From: Rhizopus arrhizus
Lineage: Eukaryota; Mucoromycota; Mucoromycetes; Mucorales; Rhizopodaceae
Length of the DNA: 64,000 nucleotides
NCBI GenBank assembly: GCA_024220505.1
Contig: JAKZZE010000001.1
Location: 1-64,000 of the forward strand
Direction: 5' to 3'
Shown here: one piece after another, positions 34,382-43,352 of the stretch
Position numbering within the stretch: the stretch's first letter is position 1
How the letters are laid out: every line of letters begins with the position of its first letter
Notes under the pieces: model-generated
The model's database searches: none
What the model was told of the DNA's origin: nothing
What the model saw: the letters and a program-made list of their open reading frames with translations, nothing else
Translations under genes and position numbers: made by a program

Positions 34382-35683
34382 ATGACAACAATAGGACCTA
34401 ACGTGTTGGCTCCAGTCAGCAACCAAAGCGCAACCCAAGGATATCGTCCCAGGTTAATTGAATTTTATGGCTATGAAGGAGAAGATTTCCGACATTTTTT
34501 AGAAATACTTGAATCATTTCTTGCAATTAGCAACATATACAGTGATTCACGAAAACTCGTCATCCTCAAGTCACAATTACGGCGCGCAGCAAAAATATAT
34601 TACGAAAATGTTATACTCAAAAAGAATCCTGAACTTACCTACGATGTAGCTATTGAAAAGCTGAAAGATCACTATATCACACCTGAATTAATACAAAGTT
34701 ATGAACTGGAATTCAATGAAATGTACCAAGGAGAACAAGAACATCCGCAAATTTTTCTGGCTAGACTACGAGAGGCAGCTGACCTAGCAAATATTACTAG
34801 TGAAGAGGTGATTCAAAGTCGATTCCGTGCCGGTCTCTTAAGAGAAATTAAACAATTCTGTATCCAAAGCAGCTCCAAAACATTTCAAGAGTGGATAAAT
34901 CATGCAGAAGGATGGTGGAATGCAAACAGACCACGCAAGATCGCAATGGTCGATAACCCCTTTATTCCACGCAATATTAACAACGCCTTAATCTACCACG
35001 ACGAAGACAATTATCGCAACCATTACGCTATAAGCAATCACAATGTTGAAATTATAGATACAGATGAAATACCAACACAAGTAGTCACAATAAATGGTAC
35101 GAGCAAACCAACCAGAATGATGCATCGTAATATCATTAGTGGCCCAACTCGATTAACAACCATGGATATAAATGGTCATACAAATGGTGTTCAATATCAA
35201 GTGCATCATCGTCCAAGACATGAACATAATGAATCAGCACATTCAGACAGCCAACAAGAAATTCTCAACATGGTACAACAAGTTATTCGTAATGAACTAA
35301 ACGGCTTTTATCAACCTAACAGATCATATAATCGTAACCCACTCGAAAATCCCAATAAATATAACAACAATTATCGTGACTACAGACGCAATAATGAACA
35401 TAGTGGCTATCAAAACAACAACGGAAATGGATACAACAACAACGGAAATGGATACAACAACAATGGAAATGGATACAACAACAAAGGATATAACAACAAC
35501 AACAACAATGGATACAGCAACCGTAACAACTACAACAATAATGGATACAACAAATATAGAAACAACGTTGATTATACCAGTAGAAAACCAGAATACAACA
35601 GCAACCAGCCAAATAATAACTACAATAATCAGTCTAATCCACAACAATATATACAACAGCAAAACCAGCCGTCAAAAAACTAG
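34382..35683 (+). CDS. gag: Gag, element A (433 aa)
   Basis: Capsid-type protein of the retrotransposon. Residues ~20-190 form the Gag core (GYRPRLIEFYGYEGEDFRHF, LKSQLRRAAKIYYENV, GEQEHPQIFLARLREAADLA, SRFRAGLLREIKQFC). WWNANRPRKIAMVDNPFIPR follows and is conserved in element 2b. From about residue 310 the tail is Asn/Tyr/Arg-rich with three NNNGNGY repeats. No CCHC zinc knuckle is present, so this low-complexity basic tail probably takes over RNA binding. The gag stop TAG (35681-35683) directly follows a slippery heptamer. ATG 34382 is the first start after the leader. Confidence 0.93.
   Translation: MTTIGPNVLAPVSNQSATQGYRPRLIEFYGYEGEDFRHFLEILESFLAISNIYSDSRKLVILKSQLRRAAKIYYENVILKKNPELTYDVAIEKLKDHYITPELIQSYELEFNEMYQGEQEHPQIFLARLREAADLANITSEEVIQSRFRAGLLREIKQFCIQSSSKTFQEWINHAEGWWNANRPRKIAMVDNPFIPRNINNALIYHDEDNYRNHYAISNHNVEIIDTDEIPTQVVTINGTSKPTRMMHRNIISGPTRLTTMDINGHTNGVQYQVHHRPRHEHNESAHSDSQQEILNMVQQVIRNELNGFYQPNRSYNRNPLENPNKYNNNYRDYRRNNEHSGYQNNNGNGYNNNGNGYNNNGNGYNNKGYNNNNNNGYSNRNNYNNNGYNKYRNNVDYTSRKPEYNSNQPNNNYNNQSNPQQYIQQQNQPSKN
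35674..35680 (+). promoter_or_regulatory. -1 ribosomal frameshift site (gag-pol)
   Basis: A AAA AAC in the gag frame, immediately before the TAG stop. This is a canonical -1 slippery heptamer, and the -1 frame is open from here into pol (LDGSVVFNNE). Element 2b has the same heptamer at the same place (59079-59085). Confidence 0.85.
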
Positions 35684-38600
35684 ATGGGTCGGTTGTTTTC
35701 AATAATGAAATTAATGGTCAATCGAATACCCACCATAATAAACCCATTCACCAATCTCAGTTAAATCAGCATCAATATCAAAACAATAAAACATCACCTC
35801 AACAATCCCGACATCTTAACGCTATTCTAACTCAAAATGAAAGTGATTCCAACTATAAAAGAGAATTATATGCTGCAGTCAGACCCGAAAAGCCACCTGA
35901 AGTAGCTAAAGGGGTCCCATATAAGAAAACCAGACCAACTCCACAAGAAAAGCAAACAAAAACACCGATTATTACTAGAAAAGTCAATACACGTCAACAC
36001 TTTGAAGAAATCAACCCATCTGCTACAAATCAAATAGTTACAAACAAAAGTAAAGATATGGATATAGATCTCCCTGTGAAAGAAGTAGAAAGAAAAACAC
36101 CTCGACAAAGAGCAAAAAGAGAACAACCTGATATATCTTATAATATTGTAAACGATGTGCTGGAACAACCTGCAAAGATATCAGTACGAGATCTGATAAC
36201 TACTGCACCTAAATTCCGCAGAGAATTAATTAGTGCCTGTAGACCAAAAAGAAAAATAGTCAATAAGCAAGTACCTCAACAGACAATGGCATTAATTGAA
36301 GATGACGATATAAATACAACAGCTGTATATTCAAAAGTCAATATTGGAAACCACAGAGTCAAAACTCTAGTAGACTGTGGGGCAGCAAAGACATGCATGT
36401 CAAAGGCTTTAGCAGATACTTTGGAATTAAGTATAGATGCTGCATCAGAAAGCGTCTTTACCCTAGGAAATGGAACAAAGCAACCTGCATTAGGAATTAT
36501 CTATGATGTACCAATTGAAGTAAAAGAAGATATGATCATACCTTGTACAATAGAGGTTTTACCAACCTGTCCATCGCATCTTATTATTGGAAACAACTGG
36601 TTAAACCGTGCAAAAGCAAAGATAGACTTCAATAGTTCGTCCTTAAAGGTATCATACAAGAAACAGAAAGCCGAATTGCCTATATCATTTCTCCGCAGAA
36701 AAGAAAGCGTACCAAAAATGATTAGTCATACACAAACATATCAAAATCCTGTCAGCATGACAAATTCTTCACCCAAACGAGTTCACTTTGAAGATGAGTC
36801 ATATGAAGATGATAGTACAGAAAGTGGTGATTCTGAAGAAATATCTGAAAGCGACGAAGTAAGCGATGAAGACTATACAGCCGAAAATGAATCTTCAGAG
36901 GAAGAATTACCTCAAGAACAAATGGAAACTTCATTATTAGTATTAGATAAAGATATGGAACAATCTATAGAACTAGTACCAGAAGAAAAAGAAAATATTG
37001 TTAGAGCACCAAAAGATGGAATGGTTTTGAAAGCATTCACATCAAATACTTTTCGAATTGACAAGCCACCTGGAAATTATCGAAAGCTTACTTACAGCTT
37101 TAACATAACTAACAAAGACATCAGTGAAGCCATGGGATACTTCGATATAAATTCAAATATTATTATCAACAAAAGAAACGTCGAAATACATATATACAAT
37201 CGATCAGGAAACAACATATATTTGAAGCCGCATGAAGAAATAGGTGTTTTAGAAGAATACGATCTAGAAAACGAAGAGATGATACAAGCATACCAACTCA
37301 ATAGAAATTATGATTTGTTTGCCATGGAAAAAGATGTAGATTCAAATGAAGACACAGAAAACGAAACAATAGATCAAGAATCCTACGCCAAGCTAGAAAT
37401 TGGAAAAATTGAAGAAATGACAGAAAAGAAATTAAGAAAACTGATATACAAGTACAAGGAGATATTTGACTGGAACAATGACACTATTGGATATACACAA
37501 TTGATGAAACACAAAATTATAATTGAAGAAAATATACAACCTATCAGTCACAGACCTTATCGACTCAGCCCTATCGAATCGGAATACTTGCAAAAAGAAT
37601 TAGAAAAATATTGCAAATTAGGAGTCATCGCACCCTCAAATAGTCCTTGGTCTGCACCTGTTATTTTAGTCAAAAAGAAGAATGGCGAATATCGTATGGT
37701 AATTGACTACCGCAAGCTGAATACTGTAACCAAAAAGGATTCTTACCCACTACCGAGAATTGATGATCTACTCGACACACTAGGAAAGGCCAAAGTATTT
37801 TCCGCCTTAGACATGAGAGCTGGATTTCATCAAGTTCCAATGGAAGAAGAAAGCAAAGAGCTAACCGCATTCACAACCAAATTTGGAGTTTATCATTACA
37901 ATACGTTACCAATGGGATTAGTCAATTCACCAGCAACCTTTCAAAGATTAATTGATCTCTGCTTCCGACCACTTCTCAACAAATGTTTAGTTGCATATAT
38001 AGATGATTTGAATGTATATTCTAATGACAACCATGAACATCTTCTTCACCTAGAACAAGTATTCAATTGCATCAAAATTGCCAACTTAAAGCTCAATCCA
38101 GAGAAATGCTTCTTTTTCAAAGATCATCTGAAGTTTCTTGGATATATTGTAACTAAAGAAGGGATACAAACTGATCCAAGCAAAATTGAAAAGATTCAAA
38201 ATTATCCAGTTCCTAAAACACTCACGCAAATAAGAGGATTCCTTGGATTGGCCTCATATTATCGAAGATTTATTAAAAATTTTGCAGCAATCGCACGTCC
38301 TTTACACGATCAAACCAAAACATCAAAAAGAATACCTTGGACTAACAAGACAACCGAATCATTCGAATTGTTAAAGAAATTATTAACACAAGCACCGGTT
38401 TTGGCAAGACCTGACTTTAATCGAGACTTTATCTTAGTAACAGACGCATCAAGAAATGGTCTTGGATGTATACTGACTCAGTTGGATGAGAACAACCACG
38501 AACATCCAATTATATATGCCAGCAGAAGCCTCAAATCAAGCGAAGGAAACTATGGTGTATCTAAACTTGAATGTTTAGCAGTAATATGGGCAGTCAAATT

Positions 38601-38799
38601 ATTTAGACCATATCTATTGGGAAGAAAATTCACAATTATTACCGATCATTCTGCATTAAAAGGTTTACTCAATTCTACAAATCCAACAGGAATCATTGCA
38701 AGATGGATCACAATCTTAGCAGAATATGAATACGAAATCAAATATCGACCTGGAAGAGTCAATGAGAGTGCCGATTTCATGTCTAGACTTGGATACTGA
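35680..38799 (+). CDS. pol: Pol: protease, reverse transcriptase, RNase H (element A)
   Basis: Expressed as Gag-Pol through the -1 site; about 1039 residues follow the shift, with the first Met at 36058. Aspartic protease: TLVDCGAAKTCMS, with DCG instead of the usual D[ST]G, then LIIGNNWL. An acidic linker (36800-36930) and a beta-rich segment follow. Reverse transcriptase: YRMVIDYRKLN, LDMRAGFHQVP, LPMGLVNSPATFQRL, catalytic AYIDDLNVYS, FLGYIVTKEGIQTDP. RNase H: VTDASRNGLGCIL, SKLECLAVIWAV, TDHSALKGLL (D-E-D). The protein ends ADFMSRLGY with TGA. Integrase is not in this frame without crossing stops; it is a separate ORF 220 nt downstream. Confidence 0.96.
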   Translation, partial: LDGSVVFNNEINGQSNTHHNKPIHQSQLNQHQYQNNKTSPQQSRHLNAILTQNESDSNYKRELYAAVRPEKPPEVAKGVPYKKTRPTPQEKQTKTPIITRKVNTRQHFEEINPSATNQIVTNKSKDMDIDLPVKEVERKTPRQRAKREQPDISYNIVNDVLEQPAKISVRDLITTAPKFRRELISACRPKRKIVNKQVPQQTMALIEDDDINTTAVYSKVNIGNHRVKTLVDCGAAKTCMSKALADTLELSIDAASESVFTLGNGTKQPALGIIYDVPIEVKEDMIIPCTIEVLPTCPSHLIIGNNWLNRAKAKIDFNSSSLKVSYKKQKAELPISFLRRKESVPKMISHTQTYQNPVSMTNSSPKRVHFEDESYEDDSTESGDSEEISESDEVSDEDYTAENESSEEELPQEQMETSLLVLDKDMEQSIELVPEEKENIVRAPKDGMVLKAFTSNTFRIDKPPGNYRKLTYSFNITNKDISEAMGYFDINSNIIINKRNVEIHIYNRSGNNIYLKPHEEIGVLEEYDLENEEMIQAYQLNRNYDLFAMEKDVDSNEDTENETIDQESYAKLEIGKIEEMTEKKLRKLIYKYKEIFDWNNDTIGYTQLMKHKIIIEENIQPISHRPYRLSPIESEYLQKELEKYCKLGVIAPSNSPWSAPVILVKKKNGEYRMVIDYRKLNTVTKKDSYPLPRIDDLLDTLGKAKVFSALDMRAGFHQVPMEEESKELTAFTTKFGVYHYNTLPMGLVNSPATFQRLIDLCFRPLLNKCLVAYIDDLNVYSNDNHEHLLHLEQVFNCIKIANLKLNPEKCFFFKDHLKFLGYIVTKEGIQTDPSKIEKIQNYPVPKTLTQIRGFLGLASYYRRFIKNFAAIARPLHDQTKTSKRIPWTNKTTESFELLKKLLTQAPVLARPDFNRDFILVTDASRNGLGCILTQLDENNHEHPIIYASRSLKSSEGNYGVSKLECLAVIWAVKLFRPYLLGRKFTIITDHSALKGLLNSTNPTGIIARWITILAEYEYEIKYRPGRVNESADFMSRLGY

Positions 38800-38862
38800 A
38801 CACTAAAAGCCGCAGCAATATGATTGTCACCTGAAACACACATTTATTTTATAAAACTACAT

Positions 38863-38878
38863 GGAGGCAGGGAGGGGT
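38863..38878 (+). other. Conserved purine tract between RNase H and integrase
   Basis: GGAGGCAGGGAGGGGT, followed by AGTTGAAACA. Element 2b has GGAGGCTGGGAGGGT AGTTGAAACA at the same place, though flanking sequence has diverged. It could be a central polypurine tract, a G-quadruplex-forming or a translation signal; poly(A) runs flank it. Confidence 0.6.
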
Positions 38879-38900
38879 AGTTGAAACAACACAAAACACA

Positions 38901-38948
38901 AAAAAAAAAAAAAAAAAAAAACTACAATGAAAAAAAAAAAAAAAAAAT
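38901..38948 (+). repeat. Poly(A) tracts before the integrase ORF
   Basis: Two A runs of roughly 18-20 with a short ACTACAATG between them, 70-120 bp before the integrase ATG. The corresponding leader in element 2b also has long A runs (around 55909 and 55955-55983 on the minus strand). Confidence 0.8.
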
Positions 38949-39018
38949 CTTACCTGAAACTCATAAAACCACAATACAACCAAATCAAGCAAATTTACCG
39001 AGCACAAGAATTACAAAA

Positions 39019-40365
39019 ATGGAAGAACAAAAAATGAACTTATTAAAGCAATACCTGCATGATCTGAGGATTCCAGATAACATATCTGATAAAATGGTGC
39101 GATATCTTAAAAACGAATCAAGCAACTTTACTATATACAAAGGCACACTATATCGATACAACACCTCAAACGGTATCATTCGCAAAGTATTAAATAAAGA
39201 AGAAGCTCAAAGTATAATACACACTTATCACCAACATCCTTTGGGAGGACATCTTGCTTACAACAACACTCTACACAAGATTGCTACACGATATTATTGG
39301 GAAAAAATGACTCGTGACATACAACAATACGTTAAAAAATGCCCAAGATGTCAAGTTCATGGATGCAAAACTCTTAACGAAGAATTGTATCCAGTACCAA
39401 TATCAACAAAGCCATTTGACAGAATAGCACTAGATGTTAAACATGTTCAGTCATCAAGAACTGGATATCGATATATAATCGTTGGTATCGATTATTTAAC
39501 GAAATATGTAGAAGCTCGAGCTATACGTTTTCAATCATCATCTGAAATTGCCCTATTTTTATACGAAGAAATTATTTGCCGACATGGATGTCCAACTATC
39601 ATCGTATTAGACAATGGAAAACCTTTTTTAAGCGACTTGGTACGACAAGTTTGCCGCAGTTATTCAATAATACACAAGACAACAACTCCATATAATCCAC
39701 AAAGTAATGGACTCATAGAACGATTTAATCGAACATTAGGCCAAATACTCCAAAGACGAAGTGATGATGAAAAGAAAGACTGGGATCAATATCTACCAGC
39801 AACATTATTCGCATATAGATCAATGAAACAGGCTACAACAAAACAAAGTCCATTCTGCTTAATGTACGGGTATGAGCCTAGAACACCCTTCGATATGGAA
39901 CATCAGATCTATGAAAAGAAATCTCCAAAGTTTGAAGCAGCTTTGTTTCATCGAACCGCTCATCAGTTGCACAATCTTAATCGAATTAGGGAACAAGCAG
40001 CTAAGGCCATTAAAGCAACACAGGCAGTACAGAAAAAGGCTATTGAAAACAAACTTCTAGATCAACGAAAAGAATTGAAACCTGCTTTCAATCTAGGAGA
40101 TATTGTATTGATATACAAAGATTACTTATCAACATCTTGGTCTGGAAAGCTTCAAGACAAATGGGAGGGACCGTACATTATACACCAAATCCTAGGAAAA
40201 GGCACATACCATGTTAAAAACATCAACGTACAAGATACCAAAATTAGAAGGGTACACGGTAATCGTTTGAAACCATATTCTTTCCCAGACGTACAATGGA
40301 AATCGGAACACGAAAGGGTTATCTCAACCACAATAGATGATGAAACAAGAGACTTACTTCAATAA
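39019..40365 (+). CDS. Integrase as separate ORF (448 aa), element A
   Basis: Inserts the cDNA copy. ATG 39019 (MEEQKMNLLKQYLHDL) matches the 2b start MEEEKMKKMKQYLLTL and gives the same 448-residue length. Zinc-binding HHCC: HTYHQHPLGGHLAYNNTLH ... KKCPRCQ. Catalytic core: RIALDVKHVQ (first Asp), IIVLDNGKPF (second Asp), NGLIERFNRTL (Glu 35 residues on). C-terminal GPY/F-type motif: DKWEGPYIIHQILGKGTYHV. No chromodomain. The frame upstream is open to 38881 through the poly(A) runs, but TAG 38878-38880 and TGA separate it from pol, so internal initiation or splicing is needed. Confidence 0.95.
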   Translation: MEEQKMNLLKQYLHDLRIPDNISDKMVRYLKNESSNFTIYKGTLYRYNTSNGIIRKVLNKEEAQSIIHTYHQHPLGGHLAYNNTLHKIATRYYWEKMTRDIQQYVKKCPRCQVHGCKTLNEELYPVPISTKPFDRIALDVKHVQSSRTGYRYIIVGIDYLTKYVEARAIRFQSSSEIALFLYEEIICRHGCPTIIVLDNGKPFLSDLVRQVCRSYSIIHKTTTPYNPQSNGLIERFNRTLGQILQRRSDDEKKDWDQYLPATLFAYRSMKQATTKQSPFCLMYGYEPRTPFDMEHQIYEKKSPKFEAALFHRTAHQLHNLNRIREQAAKAIKATQAVQKKAIENKLLDQRKELKPAFNLGDIVLIYKDYLSTSWSGKLQDKWEGPYIIHQILGKGTYHVKNINVQDTKIRRVHGNRLKPYSFPDVQWKSEHERVISTTIDDETRDLLQ

Positions 40366-40372
40366 TACACAT

Positions 40373-40383
<11 letters not shown>

Positions 40384-40404
<21 letters not shown>

Positions 40405-40410
40405 AAAAAA
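40384..40410 (+). repeat. Poly(A) tract before ORF4
   Basis: An A run of about 27 follows (CA) repeats just after the integrase stop and precedes CTTGAAACAAACGACATACAC; ORF4 starts ~100 bp later. The CTTGAAACAA motif resembles the one after the purine tract at 38880. Confidence 0.85.
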
Positions 40411-40512
40411 CTTGAAACAAACGACATACACATCGACAAAAAAAAAAGATATAAATACACCAAAGATTAATCCACAAAGGAATACAAAAAATAACAATAA
40501 TTGATATACAAA

Positions 40513-41388
40513 ATGCTCTCTAATATTCTCGCTGAAACTGCTACTATTCGAAGCGCATGGTGGCGTCCTTATGCTCCTAATAAGGAAGACTTTGCTAATC
40601 TCTCTGAATACTACGTATACATGTTCACGGAATACTTTGTTACCCTCTGTCAACAAGAAGGTTATGAATCACTCATGAATGCTCTCCTCAATTGGCTTAT
40701 TGAATACGAAAATGATGCTAGTGGTGGTATATTCACTTTTACAGACGAAAATGGAATTACTGTTAGTCGCTATGAGTATGCTTTGGATATTGCTAATGAT
40801 ATTAGCAACCATTTGGATGAAATTCTCCCCATTATGGATTTGCCAATGCCACCCAATGACTCTCCTGTTATGGAACCCGAAATCCTGACTATTCCATCAA
40901 CACCAAGTAACCACTCACCAAGTCCACCATGTGAACTAGAGATTCAAGACTCTAATCCAAAAGAGGCACAGGAAATAATTGATTTCGAAGAATTAGATGC
41001 TTACCTCCTCAAAGAATTCAATAATATGAATGCTATTGAAGTTGCTAGAAACCACATGACAAGTACATACAGCAAGTATGAAGAATTGCTCAAGCAACAA
41101 AGAAAAATAGTACGCGAAAAAAGACTATTAATTGAAGAATTGGTTATTGAAGTCAATTACTGGAGTCATCTTTCATTCGAAGAACCTGACCTAAATGAAA
41201 TTAGTATTAGAAATTATTTTGCACAAAAATACGCCAAATTAAGAACAATTCTGCCATCAATACATCGAAATCCATCTCTCAAGGATCAAATTAGACGACA
41301 AGACTCTTGGGGAAATAAAAGAAACCGCACAAGAACGTTCGAGGCCGAACTTTCATCCGGTGGGGACATCTGTAACACACAAGAATAA
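40513..41388 (+). CDS. ORF4, accessory protein of unknown function (291 aa), element A
   Basis: Not recognised. Its counterpart in element 2b is also 291 aa. Conserved parts: WWRPYAPNKEDFA near residue 16, MFTEYF..LCQQEGYE, and a helical C-terminal domain with IEELVIEVNYWSHLSFEEP, SIRNYFAQKYAKLRTIL and RRQDSW, ending TFEAELSSGGDICNTQE. The middle is Pro/Ser-rich. No signal peptide, membrane span or zinc motif, so an envelope is unlikely. The last five codons and the stop lie inside the 3' LTR (from 41371). Placement after a poly(A) run parallels the integrase ORF. Expression mechanism unknown. Confidence 0.85.
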   Translation: MLSNILAETATIRSAWWRPYAPNKEDFANLSEYYVYMFTEYFVTLCQQEGYESLMNALLNWLIEYENDASGGIFTFTDENGITVSRYEYALDIANDISNHLDEILPIMDLPMPPNDSPVMEPEILTIPSTPSNHSPSPPCELEIQDSNPKEAQEIIDFEELDAYLLKEFNNMNAIEVARNHMTSTYSKYEELLKQQRKIVREKRLLIEELVIEVNYWSHLSFEEPDLNEISIRNYFAQKYAKLRTILPSIHRNPSLKDQIRRQDSWGNKRNRTRTFEAELSSGGDICNTQE

Positions 41389-41927
41389 AACGGCGGAATT
41401 TAAATCGTTGCAGTTTATAACGAACGCCTTGCAGTTTACAACAACCACCTTACACTATACAACAACCGCCTCTTATGTTATAACAACCATTCAAAATACC
41501 AAAAACAGAACAAAACATAAAATCCAAAAACATATAAATAACCCCAAAGAATAATCTCAAAAAATACTTCACTTCTAACTTCCTAACTTCTCTCTTATTT
41601 TATTTTTACTTTTTCTTTTTATCAAATAAATATTCTTTTAAAGAGGCAAACTATCTCTTATTTTATTTAACATCAAGAACAAGAAGTCCCTTGAAGCTAT
41701 TATACTTCATTGTAAATCCCCTTTTTTATTTTACTTTATCTTTTTATTTTTATTCTACCTTAACTAAAACAGTTTGATCTACTTTATAAGATCTGGTGGT
41801 CACTATAACAAGCGAATCAAGCCAATCCAACTCATATAAAAGCAATTATTATACCAATTACAACTTAAATCTGTTTATTTAAACCTCAACTCAACACACT
41901 CAAGCGAACTAGTAAAAATTTATTACA
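41371..41927 (+). repeat. 3' LTR of element A
   Basis: 557 bp, no difference from the 5' LTR noticed. It is preceded by GGTGGGGACATC, which is not a classical polypurine tract. Confidence 0.97.
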
Positions 41928-41934
41928 GTAGCAC

Positions 41935-42979
41935 TGTAACGAAAATGGTAATAAGGATATGTTATGTTCTGGTAAAGTAAAATAAGGAATAACAATAAAA
42001 CCAAAGAATACTTTTTGAGACTGAACTTTATTTAAGACAATCTTAATTGTTAAAAAGAAATCATTACAAAGTCTACTATTTATATTCTTCTATCAGTTGG
42101 CGGGTAAATGAATAGTTATGAGCGTAGATCCAATAATTGACATGTTTGATTGAAGAATGATCACTGAATCGATTATGAAAATTTTTAATTCGTTGTTTTA
42201 TAGATCTTATTGTTCTTTAACTGATCTGGGAGAATTGTCCCGTCTTCATTGAGAGGAAAGATATATTTATATGAAATGCCTCCAGTCAAATCAAAGTTGA
42301 CTAGGTACCTGATCCATTATTATTCATTTACAGAATTGATGAATAGTAAAGATCATGGCTTATTTATTGTTCATGTTTACTTTATAGAATGAATCTAATT
42401 GTGATAGTTTTATATAAAAAGAAGAAGATTATATTTTATTTGATAAAGATTTAAATTATTATCTTTTATCAATTTTAATATACTTCTTTTAGTTGTGATT
42501 ATTCAATGTCCGTTATGATCAGACGCTGTTCTACAACAGGATACACAGAGATTAGCCGAGTCAAGTCAGAAAGATAAAAAAAATCAAAAAGATAAAAAAA
42601 GTTGAAAATATAAAAAAAGTCAAAAAAATAAGAAAAGCTAAAAAGAAAACAAAAAAAAATATTATTCATATATATATACCATCTTTTTGTGAAGAAATTG
42701 TCAGTCAGTTTAAATAAATCATATATTTTTACTCAATAATTAACAAACTTTAACAAGAAAGTCCCTGTTCACTTAAACTTTTTACTCTACTTTAACTTTT
42801 ATCAAGAAACATCGTATTGATCTTACAAAGAAGATCTGGTGGTCACTACTTAACAAGCATCTGCTTAAATTCTATATAAAACAACAACTTACAAGGCTAT
42901 CTTAACCTTACAATCAAGCTTTACAAGCAAACTTAACTCAAATTAACGCACTTACAACAAGCCAACCAATAAAATAACA
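41935..42979 (+). mobile_element. Solo LTR family C, + copy (contains LTR D)
   Basis: Starts TGTAACGAAAATGG, ends AATAAAATAACA, target duplication GCAC (41931-41934 and 42980-42983). Removing the nested LTR D and one GGATA leaves 461 bp. Includes the primer-site-like TGGTGGTCACT near 42839 and a stack of A-rich ~18-bp repeats near 42570-42650. Inverted copy at 52102-52599. Confidence 0.92.
41960..42538 (+). mobile_element. Solo LTR family D, nested in LTR C
   Basis: TGTTATGTTCTGG...TTCTACAACA, 579 bp, 5-bp target duplication GGATA (41955-41959 and 42539-42543). It lacks the primer-site-like motif. Single copy in the window. Confidence 0.9.
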
Positions 42980-43352
42980 GCACAACGACCGTGGAAAATT
43001 CAATTGTTGGTGCCACAAATCTTGCCTATATTCATACAATCATGCAAATTCATACAGCTTCCTGAATTGATACAACTCTGTGAATTCATATAACTCTATG
43101 AATTCATACAAAATTAAACTTTTATCACACCATCACCAAAAACAACATATAATCAGAAAAACCAAAAAAAAATATAAATAGCCCAATGTATCTTATTCTT
43201 TTTTTTGAACTTCACTCTTAACCTACTCTTAACTTTTGTTTTACTTTACTTTTTGATTATTTTAATAAATATCATATAAAGTAAATCTCTTTTGTTTTTC
43301 TTTTATTTTACTTAACATCAAGAACAAGAAGTCCCTTGAAGTATATACACTT

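Larger units (their letters stand above)
33607..41927 (+). mobile_element. Ty3/gypsy retrotransposon, element A (8321 bp)
   Basis: Complete element: two 557-bp LTRs without visible differences, a 4-bp target duplication GTAG (33603-33606 and 41928-41931), primer-binding site, gag, pol, a separate integrase ORF and a fourth ORF. The pol order protease-RT-RNase H-integrase identifies Ty3/gypsy. All four reading frames are open, so it may be active. Confidence 0.97.

Noticed and set aside
35316..35662. Minus-strand ORFs rich in Cys, Val and Ile opposite the gag tail
   Set aside because: They are the antisense of the Asn-rich (AAC/AAT) gag tail; the composition explains the open frames. The same applies to 59097-59621 in element 2b.
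38800..39018. Stop-codon readthrough from RNase H into integrase
   Set aside because: In element A the frames agree but two stops intervene; in 2b integrase is in a different frame, so readthrough is not a general solution.
40513..41388. ORF4 as a retroviral-type envelope
   Set aside because: No signal peptide, membrane span or glycosylation-rich ectodomain; the protein looks soluble and helical.
41360..41554. ORF of 64 codons at the start of the 3' LTR (also 33593-33790 and inverted at 46975-47232)
   Set aside because: It recurs wherever LTR A recurs and has no independent start context; LTR sequence, not a gene.
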